In this document: positions 32,449 to 43,132 of the stretch, piece by piece | Layout of the letters: the number at the start of each line of letters is the position of its first letter | Numbering within the stretch: the first letter of the stretch is position 1 | Assembly: GCA_963930645.1 (NCBI GenBank) | Contig: OZ005659.1 | Coordinates: 161,114,534 to 161,178,533, forward strand | Length of the DNA stretch: 64,000 nucleotides | Direction of reading: 5' to 3' | Origin: Salticus scenicus | Taxonomy: Eukaryota > Arthropoda > Arachnida > Araneae > Salticidae | Translations under genes and position numbers: made by a program | The notes under the pieces: generated by a model | What the model saw: only the letters and a program-made list of their open reading frames with translations | Databases searched by the model: none | Told to the model about the DNA's origin: nothing

Positions 32449-33417
32449 CAGGAATGCAGTTTAAAATCCTTTGAACGGGACACTGAATACATACATATGG
32501 AGATAATCTGACACATTTTTATACCCTCTAATTGTTAATTAGACTTTTTTTTTTTTAATGGAATTAAGGAAATTAAAAAAGAAAAAAAAAAATCAGTAAA
32601 GCAGTTTCTAATTACTGAAATGTTCAAAATAAATGAATTAACATAAAAAAAAAAAATACTTTGTTAGTTTACATAGTTTTATTTGAGTATTTTTTAATGA
32701 ATGAATAGTTTAAGGATTAGTTAATTTGTTGCTGATTATTGTTTTTATATTATTTTAATTCAGCATAAGTTTTTCATTATTTAATTTGGCAATTTGGTCA
32801 TCGTTTATTTTCACTAACATGAAAATTGCATTTTGCGTGTTATAATAATGCCATGAAAAATTAAGTTTTTAACAAAACTATAAAATCTGGAATTGCTACA
32901 ATCCTGCTAATTCCAGATTTTCAAGGCTCAATTTTATCTTTTGAAAGGGGTGTGAAAGATTTTTTGAAACTATATGAAATGTAATTCCACACAGACATAG
33001 GCACTAACTTTTGATTTTCACTATAGGGTGAGATTCATTATTTGTAATAGGCTTAAAGCAAGAGCAGAAAAGAGTAGGAGGGGGAGAAAATATGCTGAGA
33101 AAATTACACTGCTCTGAAGAAAATTGACTTCCTGAATTCAAATATGGCACCCATTTTGTCTTATTACCCATCGTTTTTTGGTGGTGACTCCATATTTTTA
33201 ACACCTTTCATCAATTTTATGGCTATAAACTTGATTTGTAGGGCGGAAAAGGAATATTTTGACTGTTAAATATCTTCTGAGGGGCTACAGAAGTGAAAAA
33301 TTATAAAACATGAACATTTGCAGCAAATTTAGGGAGGGGGAGGGAAATTTGCCACTGAAATTATGAATTACATTTGTCATATTTTACAATAAATTATTAT
33401 TATTATTATTTATTATA
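32449..33417. other. Intergenic
   Basis: No gene or element recognised. Homopolymer A and T runs only. Confidence 0.4.
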
Positions 33418-33638
33418 TTGGGTTGTTCGATAAATAACGTCTTTTTTTTTTTTTTCATGTTTTTTAAAGTGAATTTATTTATACTATTAACAACAAACAT
33501 TAATCAATTATATATTGACCATTTTGTTGGATGACCTTTTGCCATCTTTCGGTAAGTTGAAAAATTCCATGTTCAAAGAAGCCTTGGTTTTTAGAAGCGA
33601 AGGTTTTAAAAAACAACATTATTTATCGAACAACCCAA
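33418..33638. mobile_element. Mariner MITE
   Basis: Terminal inverted repeats TTGGGTTGTTCGATAAATAA and the complement at 33615-33638, flanked by TA (33416-33417 and 33639-33640). 221 bp, no coding capacity. The inner sequence (TGGATGACCTTTTGCCATCT) looks like a deletion derivative of a mariner transposon. Confidence 0.85.
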
Positions 33639-33682
33639 TACATTACACATTTTTTTTTTTTCTGTTTGTTTTTAAGTGTTTA

Positions 33683-33905
33683 ACCCTTTGCGGCGCAAGA
33701 CAATTCTGATCATTTAAATTATACTGCCACCAGAATTCATGAACTAAATTAAACTAAAAGAAATTTTAAATTTTAAGGTTAAAAAAACTGGCCTTTTCTG
33801 ATATGTTATAAACGTAAATTTTTGCTAAAAAAATTCCGGGATGAATTTTGGCAGCTTGATCTTAAATTTTGCGTCCTCGCAGCGAGGACAGCGCACGTTA
33901 AGGGG
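33683..33905. mobile_element. piggyBac-like MITE
   Basis: TTAA-CCCTTTGCGGCGC on the left and GCGCACGTTAAGGGG-TTAA on the right form imperfect inverted repeats with TTAA duplications at 33679-33682 and 33906-33909. Next to the right end is a palindrome, GTCCTCGC-AGCGAGGAC. CCC next to TTAA is characteristic of piggyBac termini. Confidence 0.75.
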
Positions 33906-33959
33906 TTAAAATAATTTTTTTCCATTCTCTAAATCAAATTCATGGCTATAAAATTACCG

Positions 33960-34150
33960 AACAGTGATAAAAATTGGGGGAGGGGGTGGTGTCCCGAGAA
34001 AACAGTGGGCGATTGGACAAAATGGCAGTTATATTCGAATTCAGGAGGTCATTTTACTTAATAATCTGCAGAAATGGTACCAGGGCTCAAAGAAAAAAGA
34101 AAAAAAATTGCAGTGCAGTGTCATTAAAACTAGTTTAACATTAGTAGAAA
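33960..34150. repeat. Short fragment shared with 3817-3860
   Basis: CTGCAGAAATGGTACCAGGGCTC at about 34063 matches the reverse complement of CGAGCCCTGATACCATTTCT at 3819 for over 20 positions. It may belong to the mariner-superfamily relic near 4 kb. Low information. Confidence 0.35.
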
Positions 34151-34543
34151 TTAATTATTAATCATACTATAAATTAGTTGCTTAGTAATTAATTAAATTG
34201 TATTCTTTAACAACTACTTTAAAGGAACACATGGGTTTCAAATGCTAAAAAAATAGCATATTTTTTCTATTTTATTTATATAATAAATTTTTTATACAAA
34301 ATTTTGAGCATCTAAAAGAGCAACATTTAAACAATTTTTTATAAAATTTTTGTTAAAGAATTTCCTTAGTAATCTTACCGTGATTTGAAAAATTTAGCTG
34401 GTGGATCTTGGATTCTGGAAAAACTTCAGAAAACCAGTGGACACGATTTCTCAAAAACTAATATACAGATTTTCTTAAAATTTGGCGCATATCTTCAAAA
34501 TGGAATTGATTAGTGCTTAAATGAATGATAAAAAAAAAAAAAA

Positions 34544-36504
34544 TCTGGAGTCCACTCGACTTTCTGAACATTGAATAATTAACAGTTTTGTACATAAAGT
34601 AAAGAAAGAGGAGTTGTTAAACAAACAAACGAGAGAAAACCATAATAGAGAGTTTTAGTATTTTTCTCCATGTATTACACGACGTTTTATTTAACGCTAC
34701 TGAACTGAGCCCATAGATCATAATGATAAAGAATTTTTTGTTGTGTCCCTGTAAAAACCTATAAATGCTAGATTCACCAGAATGCTTATAGTTAGTGCAA
34801 CAGTGATTTATAATATTCATCTAAATTTTCAGCTCAACTGAATAAGGTGTTAGGTGCTATTGCACTTTTAAAAATTTGGTCACATAGGCCATATTGATAA
34901 CGAATTTTTCTTTGTGTCCCTGTAAAAAACCTGCAAGTGCTAGATTCACCAAAATCTATACAGTTGGTGCAACTGTGACCTATAACATGTGTACAAATTT
35001 TTTGCTCAGAAGAATAGGGCATTTAGACGCTATCACACTTTTAAAAATTTGGCCCCATAGGCCATAATGATAAAGAATTTTTCTTTGTGTCCCTGTAAAA
35101 AAACTATAAGTGCTAGATTCTCCAAAATCTATACAGATTAAGTATCTGTGACCTATAATATGTGGATAAATTTTTTGTTCAATTGAATTAGACGTTTAGA
35201 TGCTATCACACTTTTAAGATTTTGGTCCCTGTTGTGAAACACAACATCGTGTTTATTTAACTTTAATCACTCTTTCAGTACATTTATCAAAATCAAATTA
35301 TTATTCAATATTCAGGCTAAATTTCCGTAAGTTCAGTTCATCCCGTTTTTCCCCTGCACATTTGCTTCACAGCAACACTCAAAATTCTCTCTTGGTTCTT
35401 CCTCACCGGACCCTCCTAGTTTCACGGTAATGTACAGGTCTCAGCTTTCCCTCTCTCGCGATCGCACGCTCCGATTGGCTGAGCAACGGCGTGACGTTTG
35501 GGAAGCTTGTTGGCGTCTACCGCGATTTTCGAGTAGGAGAGACAGAACTGCGATGGACTAGTGTGGAGGTAACAGCTTGTGTGGGCGTGCTTGGCACGCA
35601 CCACGTGCTGTTCGCGGAGTTGTCCGCATGAAAGTATCCAATTAGTAAAGCTACTCCGTTCTTTAAAATGGATTAAATTTTTAATAAATTAATTGTGCAT
35701 AGCCATTCAACACAACATTTTAATTCATATTCCTAAGTTTAAACGGAGTTAAAACCAAATATCGCGCGGATGACAACAGATTGAAATTCCTTCATTGGAT
35801 TTACTCACAGGAGCAGCCAAGACACCGATACACGGATCCGGAACCCATCCCTGATTCTTAGTCTGAATAAAATCATTTTTGGAATGCATCAATGGTATTT
35901 GTCTGAATTCTTCATGGCTCTTGGTAAGACGTTTCCATTTTATTTTGTTTTTAGATGAATTGCTCGATGGCACATCATAGCGATGATGGGCTTTGCAACG
36001 ATAACACATTTCGTCAGTACTACTATTATTCCTAAATATATATACGATCACAATATTTGTCTTAGAACCATTAAATTAAGAACATATCCATATTAACCTA
36101 GAAATAGATGGATCATATATTTCTACCCCAAAAACTCTCTCCTAACTCTTGAAATGATTGCCATTTCACTTCTGACTGTAATTTCACTTCTCGACAGTCC
36201 CATAGGCCATAAATGATAAAGAATTTTTCTTTGTGTCCCTGTAAAAAAACTATAAGTGCTCTAGATTCACCAAAATCAATAGGGTTCATACTATGGTGAC
36301 TTACAATATACATGTCAACTTTCGGCTTATTCGAACAAAGCATTTAAATGCTAGTGTGTTCACTCACATACACACACACATACATAATCACAAAAATAGT
36401 GAAAACGGACTCAGCGGACCTCGAAACGTATAGAAACATCAAAATTTCAAATTCGGATTTTTGACATGATTACAATACTTTCCTCACTATAGTGTTTGGA
36501 AAGT
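34544..36504 (-). mobile_element. Family C repeat interrupted by an LTR-like insertion
   Basis: 3' end (TCTGGAGTCCACTCGACTTT) at 34544 and 5' hairpin (CCTCACTATAGTGTTTGGAA, AGT) at 36504. Four internal units with GTCCCTGTAAAAA are present. The element is split at a GTCCC that is duplicated on both sides of the insertion 35230-36196. Confidence 0.7.
35230..36196. mobile_element. LTR-like insertion (TG...CA) with 5-bp duplication
   Basis: Inserted in a family C copy, with GTCCC at 35225-35229 and 36197-36201. Begins TGTTGTGAAACACAACATCG and ends CTTCTCGACA. A 487-bp sub-block 35230-35716 begins TGTTGTG and ends CACAACA, like one LTR. It contains a GC-rich promoter-like patch near 35460-35500: an inverted CCAAT box (CGATTGGCTGAGCAACG) and TGACG. 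The remainder has a minus-strand open frame (35749-36051) with CYRCKAHHRYD, not recognised. Could be a truncated LTR retrotransposon. Confidence 0.55.
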
Positions 36505-36512
36505 AAAAGTAG

Positions 36513-37656
36513 AATTGACTAGTGCTTGAAAGAAGAATTTTTATTTTTATTTATTTACTTTTTAAATTACAACTACAAGGATATACATGGGGTAAAATGT
36601 ACCGAAATTTGTATTATTTTTGCATACAACTTTGCCTTAATAATTTCAATTTTTAAAAAATCCTTTATTCAAGCACTAGTCAACACTATTTTGAAGAAGC
36701 GTGCAAAATTTTAAGAAGATTGGTGCATTAGTTAAGAAATCATTTTCAGTGCATTCCTGAAGGGTATCCAGATACCAGGACTCACTAGCTGAATTTTCCA
36801 AGTTTTTTAATGAAAATTTTATAAAATATTTTTTAAATGTTGCACTTTTATATAATAAAAATTTTGAATAAAATTTTTTATTGATTATATAAATATTTTT
36901 TTTTAATGAAAAAACTTTTTTTTTTTCCCCTAAGCCTTTGAAACGCATATAATCTCTTAATAATTTAATCATCAATTTTATGATAACAAGTTAATGAAAT
37001 ACACTTTAATTTTGCACTAAGAAACTTAAAATTTCATTCATATTTTACAACTTCAAAATAAAACATTTAAAATATCCACTTTTTAAAAACCTCTTTCAAT
37101 TTAACAGTTGTGAATTTTCTAAATATGAAAACAGAATTTAAAAATATGCATTAGTTAATGAGTTATAAGTAAGCAAAATTTCCTATAGGCTTCCGGCAAC
37201 ATCAAGTGAAGCAGGCTCTTGAACAATTTTGCAATTTGCATTGCTTACTTATCTGTAATAGATAAAGAATTAAATTATATTTCAATCTCTTTGGAACACC
37301 CTGTAAATATTCATATTAAGTAAGAATGGGTCTGTTGCCAGAAAATGCTTTTTAAATTTGTAAGTTATATGATAATTTTTAGTTCTTCTTACTAGTTGGT
37401 CTGTGGGTTTGTTTAATTCAGTCATCTTTATCATGATGTCAAACAGAAATGCTGAGAGTGTGATTTTTTTTTTTTTAAACCTGCACCCTAAAGGTAAAGA
37501 ACACCATGCCACAAAAACATATTTTTTCTTTTAGGAATGATGTTGTACTTTATATTTGTCATGAATAATGAAAAATGGACATTGTTTTACTTTCCACTGT
37601 CTAATCTCCTTTATAGTAACTTGACAAAGTGCTTAATCACTCTATATAAAACAAAA
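36513..37656. other. Intergenic with part of a MITE arm
   Basis: 37039-37190 resembles the right arm of the TTAA-flanked MITE at 31207-31631 (CAGAATTTAAAAATATG, GTTAATGAGTTATAA). The rest shows no feature. Confidence 0.45.
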
Positions 37657-37658
37657 TA

Positions 37659-38285
37659 CAGTACAAAGCCGAAAATCCAGAATCGTCGGGGGCGTGGCAA
37701 TTCCGGATTTTCAGATTTTCCGGATTTTTGGTCATGCTTAAAAAATACAATATTTTGGTTTAAGTACTTGCATAATATGCAAATTTAAGTAAAAAATAAT
37801 ATATTACGATTTTTAAATATATTCTGTAATACTTTTTTATCAACTTTAACAATAAATAAATATAATTAAACTTGAAAAATAAAACAGATTTATTGAAATA
37901 TCTGCATACAAAAATGAGTACAAGTTACAATAAAAGAAAATAAATAAGAAAAACATACCATTTTTAAAGCATTTCCGTGATTTTTTTTTTTTTTTTAGTA
38001 CTTTAGGTCTTTTAATTAAAAGTTTGAGCATAATTGAAATAGAAAATAGAATTCTATTCTCAATTAGATAAATGTTTAAGAATTGTTACTATTATTATAA
38101 TCTTCTTTTCTTAGCTCCCTCCTCTTTTAGACTTTGCAAATGCCGGTTTTGAAGATTACTAAGAAATAAAATACTTTTTCGGCTCTTTAATTAGATATAT
38201 TCATACTTAAAAAAGATTTTAAAAAATGCTGTTGATGATCATGATTAACGTTGCCGAAATTGTCTGGATTTTTGGCTTCGTACTA
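37659..38285. mobile_element. pogo-like (Tigger-like) MITE
   Basis: CAGTACAAAGCCGAAAATCC on the left and GGATTTTTGGCTTCGTACTA on the right are inverted repeats with three differences, flanked by TA (37657-37658 and 38286-38287). 627 bp, no transposase. Assignment to pogo-type elements rests on the TA target and the CAGTAC start. Confidence 0.65.
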
Positions 38286-38287
38286 TA

Positions 38288-38810
38288 TGCACATTAAAAA
38301 CATGGTTCAGACTATTTTCACAAAATAAATATGGTGTTCTTTACCTCTGAGGTACAAAAATAATTAAAGAGTGTAAACAGTGGAATGCACCAAAAAAGGT
38401 TATCACAGTGGTAATTCGGTATTCCTCAGAGTACAGCATCTACAATTACACATAAATAAAAAGAAAAGATCTCATTATAAAAACGAACTTGAGCAAAAAC
38501 GTCTCAAAACATGTAATTTTGATAAAGTGAATGAAACCAGATAAAAATTACTTGAGATGTAAAGATCATTTATACTACTACTGATTTCATTTCAGCAGAG
38601 CTCTTTCAACACATGTGTATTATCGGCGTACTTTATTATTAAAATCGAGGTAAACAAATAAAATGCAAGAGAAATTTCAGATGATTTTTTAGATTTTATT
38701 ATTAAGTTCTCTAGAATTTCAACAAAATTTTCATATTTCCAAGAGATTTATCTTAAATTCAACTAAATAAACCTAAATTTAAAAAATAGAATGCTGCAGC
38801 CATAGAATTT

Positions 38811-38854
<44 letters not shown>

Positions 38855-40719
38855 AGCAATTATAAAAAAATTTTCTATATCAAGCTATTACAGCATTACT
38901 TATGGCTTAACATGAACAAATAATGGAAAAAAAAAAAAAAAATCCTAGCTTTTATACATGTAGTTTAGTGTAATTTAACCAACATATGCTGAGTTGTAGC
39001 CATATAGAAAATTACAGAAAGCAAGTAATAACACTGCCACTTGTCAGCCAACATAATCTGAATTCAGTCAGTGCCACCAAGTCTTATATTAAGCAAGACG
39101 TAGCTAACACTCATCAAAGCTTCAAGGCCCTGTGGCCACACATCCCAAAGTAAGATTTCTTTCCTTTCTAGCTGGTGTTAGTCTCCCCCCCCCTCCCCAT
39201 GCACTTGTGTGTATTTTTATTTTCATCCCACACTATTTTCTATGGATTTTTGACTTCTTCAAAATGAAATTTAAAACAAAAAAAAAAAAGTAAAAAAGTA
39301 AAAAAATCCATAGGAAGTAGCTTGGGGGGGGGGGGGGGGGGGATTGCAAGCCTTTGAAAAAAAAAAAAAAAAAAATCGTAACATTATCAAAAAAATACAG
39401 GAAAAACAGACTAGAAAAAGAAACTGAAGGTCGGGAAGGGTGGGCACAGGGACTTTCTCAAATTAGGCAAAGCTTAGCTATGCCTCATCTAATATGAGAA
39501 AAAAATATATAAAATAATAAATATAAATACAAAATAGTAGACATAAATACGGATAAAATAATAACATAGTTTCTCACCACACTTTAAAATGAGAAAACAA
39601 GAAAAGTAAAAAATCTGCAAAAAATAGCATGAAATGTAAACAAAAGCAAAAAAAAAAAACTCACCATCACAAGTATGTGAAAATAAAGAAAGACTAACAC
39701 CAGCCATTATTATTATTAAATAGCTATCTCTATATTAAGCTTGGTATACTTATATATGTAATAATCTGAGATCCATGCCTTGAAAAAATTGCAGCACAGC
39801 AGTATCATCTGTTGGCTGATATACACCCAAACAAGGCCGTAGCCAGGATTTTTTTTCAGGGGAGGGGGGGGGCATCACATTTCTAATATACAAGGTCACT
39901 GAATGATATAATGTACACATGCATACCCAAAGAAAAGAACATACACACACAAACAAGGACCTGATTAACACAGGGGCACATGCCAAGGGCCCTAAAACTG
40001 GTCTAGAAAATGCTCTTTTGCCTCTATATGACAGAAATGGTATAAAATGCAAAATTCTGTCATTTTAGTTTCATATATAGGTATATATATGTACTTTTGC
40101 TCATTTATACTCAGTACGAATGGTGTGTGTGTGTGTGTGGGGGGGGGGGGGGTCCAAAACAACCCCAGGTTTCACACGAAGCAAATCAGGCCCTACACAA
40201 TCAGACCCTGAATAACTTCATGTAAGACCCGGGGCACACATAGTTTCATGAGCCCGCCTCTCCTCACACTGTGCACCAATCAACACAGGTATATATATAC
40301 CCGTTTATAGGAGTATTATGGCAGAATCTGCATTATATGATACCATTTATAGGGCATAAAAGGCTAAATGATATTTTCAGGGTGAGTAATATAGCCCCTT
40401 GCCATTCAGGTCACATGTCTTACATGCCCCTGCTTTAATCAGGTCTTGCACACAAATTTTTCTTCTGTATTTTCCTACACAAATTCACTCAATACCAATC
40501 ATTTTATTAAAACTTTTATTTATTAAAATTAATTTCTATTATAAATGCAGATGATTTGTTTCTATTAGAAATGTAATACTTAATGTCCAAAGAAAATCAA
40601 TTTTATGTTCACTAACGATATCTTAAATTTTTTTTTTTTTTTTTTTTTTTTCCCTTCTTGTTTTGTTAAAAATGAAAAATATGGAAAACTTAGATTGAAA
40701 TTATCATAGATCAATACAG
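38288..40719. other. Intergenic with simple repeats
   Basis: (TA)n at 38815-38851, G-runs at 39325-39341 and 40140-40152, A-run at 39358. AAGGCCGTAGCCAGGATTTT near 39833 is a transposon-end-like motif whose likely partner type (CTACGGCCTTG) is seen only at 51283, so no element is called. Confidence 0.45.
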
Positions 40720-41520
40720 AGATGCCAACCTTGTACGACAATTTTCAGTAGTAGACAAGTAAATTTTCAGTAGTTTTGGGTACTTGTCAGTAGTCTGGTA
40801 AGTCGGTCTGATATAAATTTAAGTTCAAATTAATAAAAAAAAAATATTTTAAATGTTATACACTCAAAAATGATTTATTTTTATACATTAAAACTAATAA
40901 GTTCTTTTTGTCATTTACTTTTTTAAATTATAAATAAAATTTGACCTTAAAAAAAAAAAAAAAAAGAAAATATAAATATAAACTCAAAATAATTTATTGA
41001 TACATTCTAAACAAATTTGGTTATCTTGTACATGCAATATTTGTTTACTGTAAATAGACATTTCTTGATCACCAGCTGCAGATGGGAAGGGGGGGGGGGA
41101 GTCAAAAAATAAATAGATGTTCGAGAAATGAAAACATTCTACTCCTTTATAGGTTCTAGAACCTAATAAAAGAATTTTAAAATGAATATTGACATTCATA
41201 TTGCTGATGGAGTTAGACTGGGAAACAAAAGGCTTCTGTAGAGCTTTTAATCGACTATCGCTAGTAGTTGGATATAAGAAAAGGGGGGGGGGGGTGAAAA
41301 AAAAAACTTGAGCAAGAAATATCAAACAATTCTATTTCTTCATAGTTTCTAGAATCTTATAAAGCAAATTTAAAGTGAATATTGACATTTATGTTGTGGA
41401 TGCAGAAAGATTGGGAATCAGAAGGCTGACGTCGTACGTTTGATCGTCGATTGTAAATAGGGTTTCATTTTTTTTTAATGAACGATATCCATGATTTTTT
41501 TAAAATGTATAATCCGTAAT
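40720..41520. mobile_element. Family E hAT-like element, truncated copy
   Basis: The internal 200-bp unit (GGGGGG tract; GCAAGAAATAT; TTCTAGAATC; AAATGAATATTGACATTTAT) occurs at about 41080-41270 and 41280-41420 and matches 49330-49690. The left part has AGATGCCAACCTTGTACGAC. The right end is missing next to the family B start at 41526. Confidence 0.55.
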
Positions 41521-42136
41521 TTTTTACTTTCTTCTATATGTAATATAGAGAAAGTATTGGATTCGCGAAAATTTTCGACCTCCGTTTTTTGACGGATCTA
41601 CACGTTTTGGGATGTCCTGAACACGAGTTGATAGTTTGTAAAAAATGTCTGTCTGTGGTTTCTTGTTTTCACAGTATCTCACGAACCAATGAATGAAATT
41701 CAACCAAACTTGGTATATAGTTTGACCCTGGCGGGGCATTGTGCTGATTAGATTTGGGGATCAATAGCCCAGCAGGTGGCGCTGTGATCGCATTTTATGT
41801 AAATTTTTAACATGGCAGTATAGGACAAAATTTCGTATTTTTCCCCGTATCTCACAAACCAATGAATGAAATTGAATCAAACTCGGTATATAGTTGGACC
41901 CTGACATGGAATGGTGCTGATTAGATTTTGGGATCAATCGCCCAGCAGATGGCGCTGTGATCACATTTTATGTAAACTTTTAACATGGCAGTATAGGACA
42001 AAATTTCATATAAATGTACATAATGAGCATTATTTTAAACTTGTGATTGTAAAATTAATATCAATTATTGATAATAGTAGTAGTTAACTAAGAAAAAAAA
42101 TTTGTGCCTGGGGGGGTAAATTTTCAAGATGGGTAT

Positions 42137-42465
42137 TGTTGCCGCTCACCTTAGTTTGGTTATATGCGCAATCTTGGCGCGCATCTCTTGTTCACTTGCA
42201 TTCCCGCTTTAGCGGAGTAGTTGTATTGTTTTTCGTTATAAGAGTAACATCTCTCTTGTTTATCTTGTTCGGTGATATGGTTCACCTTTTTTTATAGTTT
42301 GCGTTGACTATGGTGTCAACATATTTGAATACGTTAATAATACGTCCTCTAATAACTGTAAATATGTACATACGATATGTATAATAGTTTAATTAAATGT
42401 TTGTGAAGTAATAGCTTCAGAATAGTAATTATTGAATACAGTCCACTCATAAAGTATCGTCAACA
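42137..42465 (+). repeat. BEL/Pao 5' LTR
   Basis: 329 bp, TG...CA, 328/329 identical to the 3' LTR by eye. It would hold the promoter; no canonical TATA was assigned. Confidence 0.95.
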
Positions 42466-42541
42466 TTTGGTCTAGTAGAACCGGAGGAAGATCAATCGTA
42501 ATATAATGAAATAGTGGTGGTGCTCATTGATGAAAGTAATT

Positions 42542-43132
42542 ATGGATAAAAATAAATTAGTTATCCTAAATCGACAACGTGGAACTTTGAAAGGCCAACT
42601 AACAAAAATATCAACATATTGGATAATGTTGATGAGGACAATAAAGACATTATAACTCTAGAAATAAAGAAGGATTATCTTCAAAAAATAGTAACCAAAC
42701 TCGATGATTTGAAAATACAGTACTTCGAAATAGCTGATGAAGCGGACCTTGAAGTTCAGCTTAACGCATTCGCAGAACTGGAAGAAGAGGCAGAAAAATT
42801 AGAGGTAAGGCTTCGAAAATTCTTACACTCTAATAACATTAGTAAAAATGTAAATGAAATTATTTCAAATGAATCTAAAGCAGATAATTCTATTATCAAT
42901 TTTCGATTGCCTGAAATTCCGTTACCCAAATTCAATGGACAATATAATGAATGGTATAGTTTTAAAGATCAATTTATAACCTTAATTGATCAGAATGATA
43001 AACTTTCAGATAATCAAAAGTTATATTATCTAAAATCTACACTTTGTGGAAGAGCACTAGATGTAATTACCGAAGACGATTCATATATTTCGCTTTTTAA
43101 AGCATTGGAAGATAAGATTCCAAAACAAAAGA
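42542..43132 (+). pseudogene. BEL/Pao gag, N-terminal part, two frameshifts
   Basis: ATG at 42542 (an in-frame ATG at 42530 also exists) opens in the same frame as pol with RQRGTLKGQLTKI, typical of BEL gag starts. Around 42610-42620 the coding sense moves to another frame (DNVDEDNKDIITLEIKKDYL, then a coiled-coil-like EELEEEAEKLEVRLRKF, then LPEIPLPKFNGQYNEWYSF, the DUF1759 gag signature). Around 43100-43125 it moves back to the pol frame just before NSHLNEIL. The two shifts are opposite in sign, so the downstream frame is restored. They may be inactivating indels, assembly errors or, less likely, recoding. Confidence 0.75.

Noticed and set aside
25551..37301. TACAGGGTGTTC and GAACACCCTGTA as two ends of one element
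   Set aside because: 12 kb apart with several independent elements between; more likely single ends of different copies.
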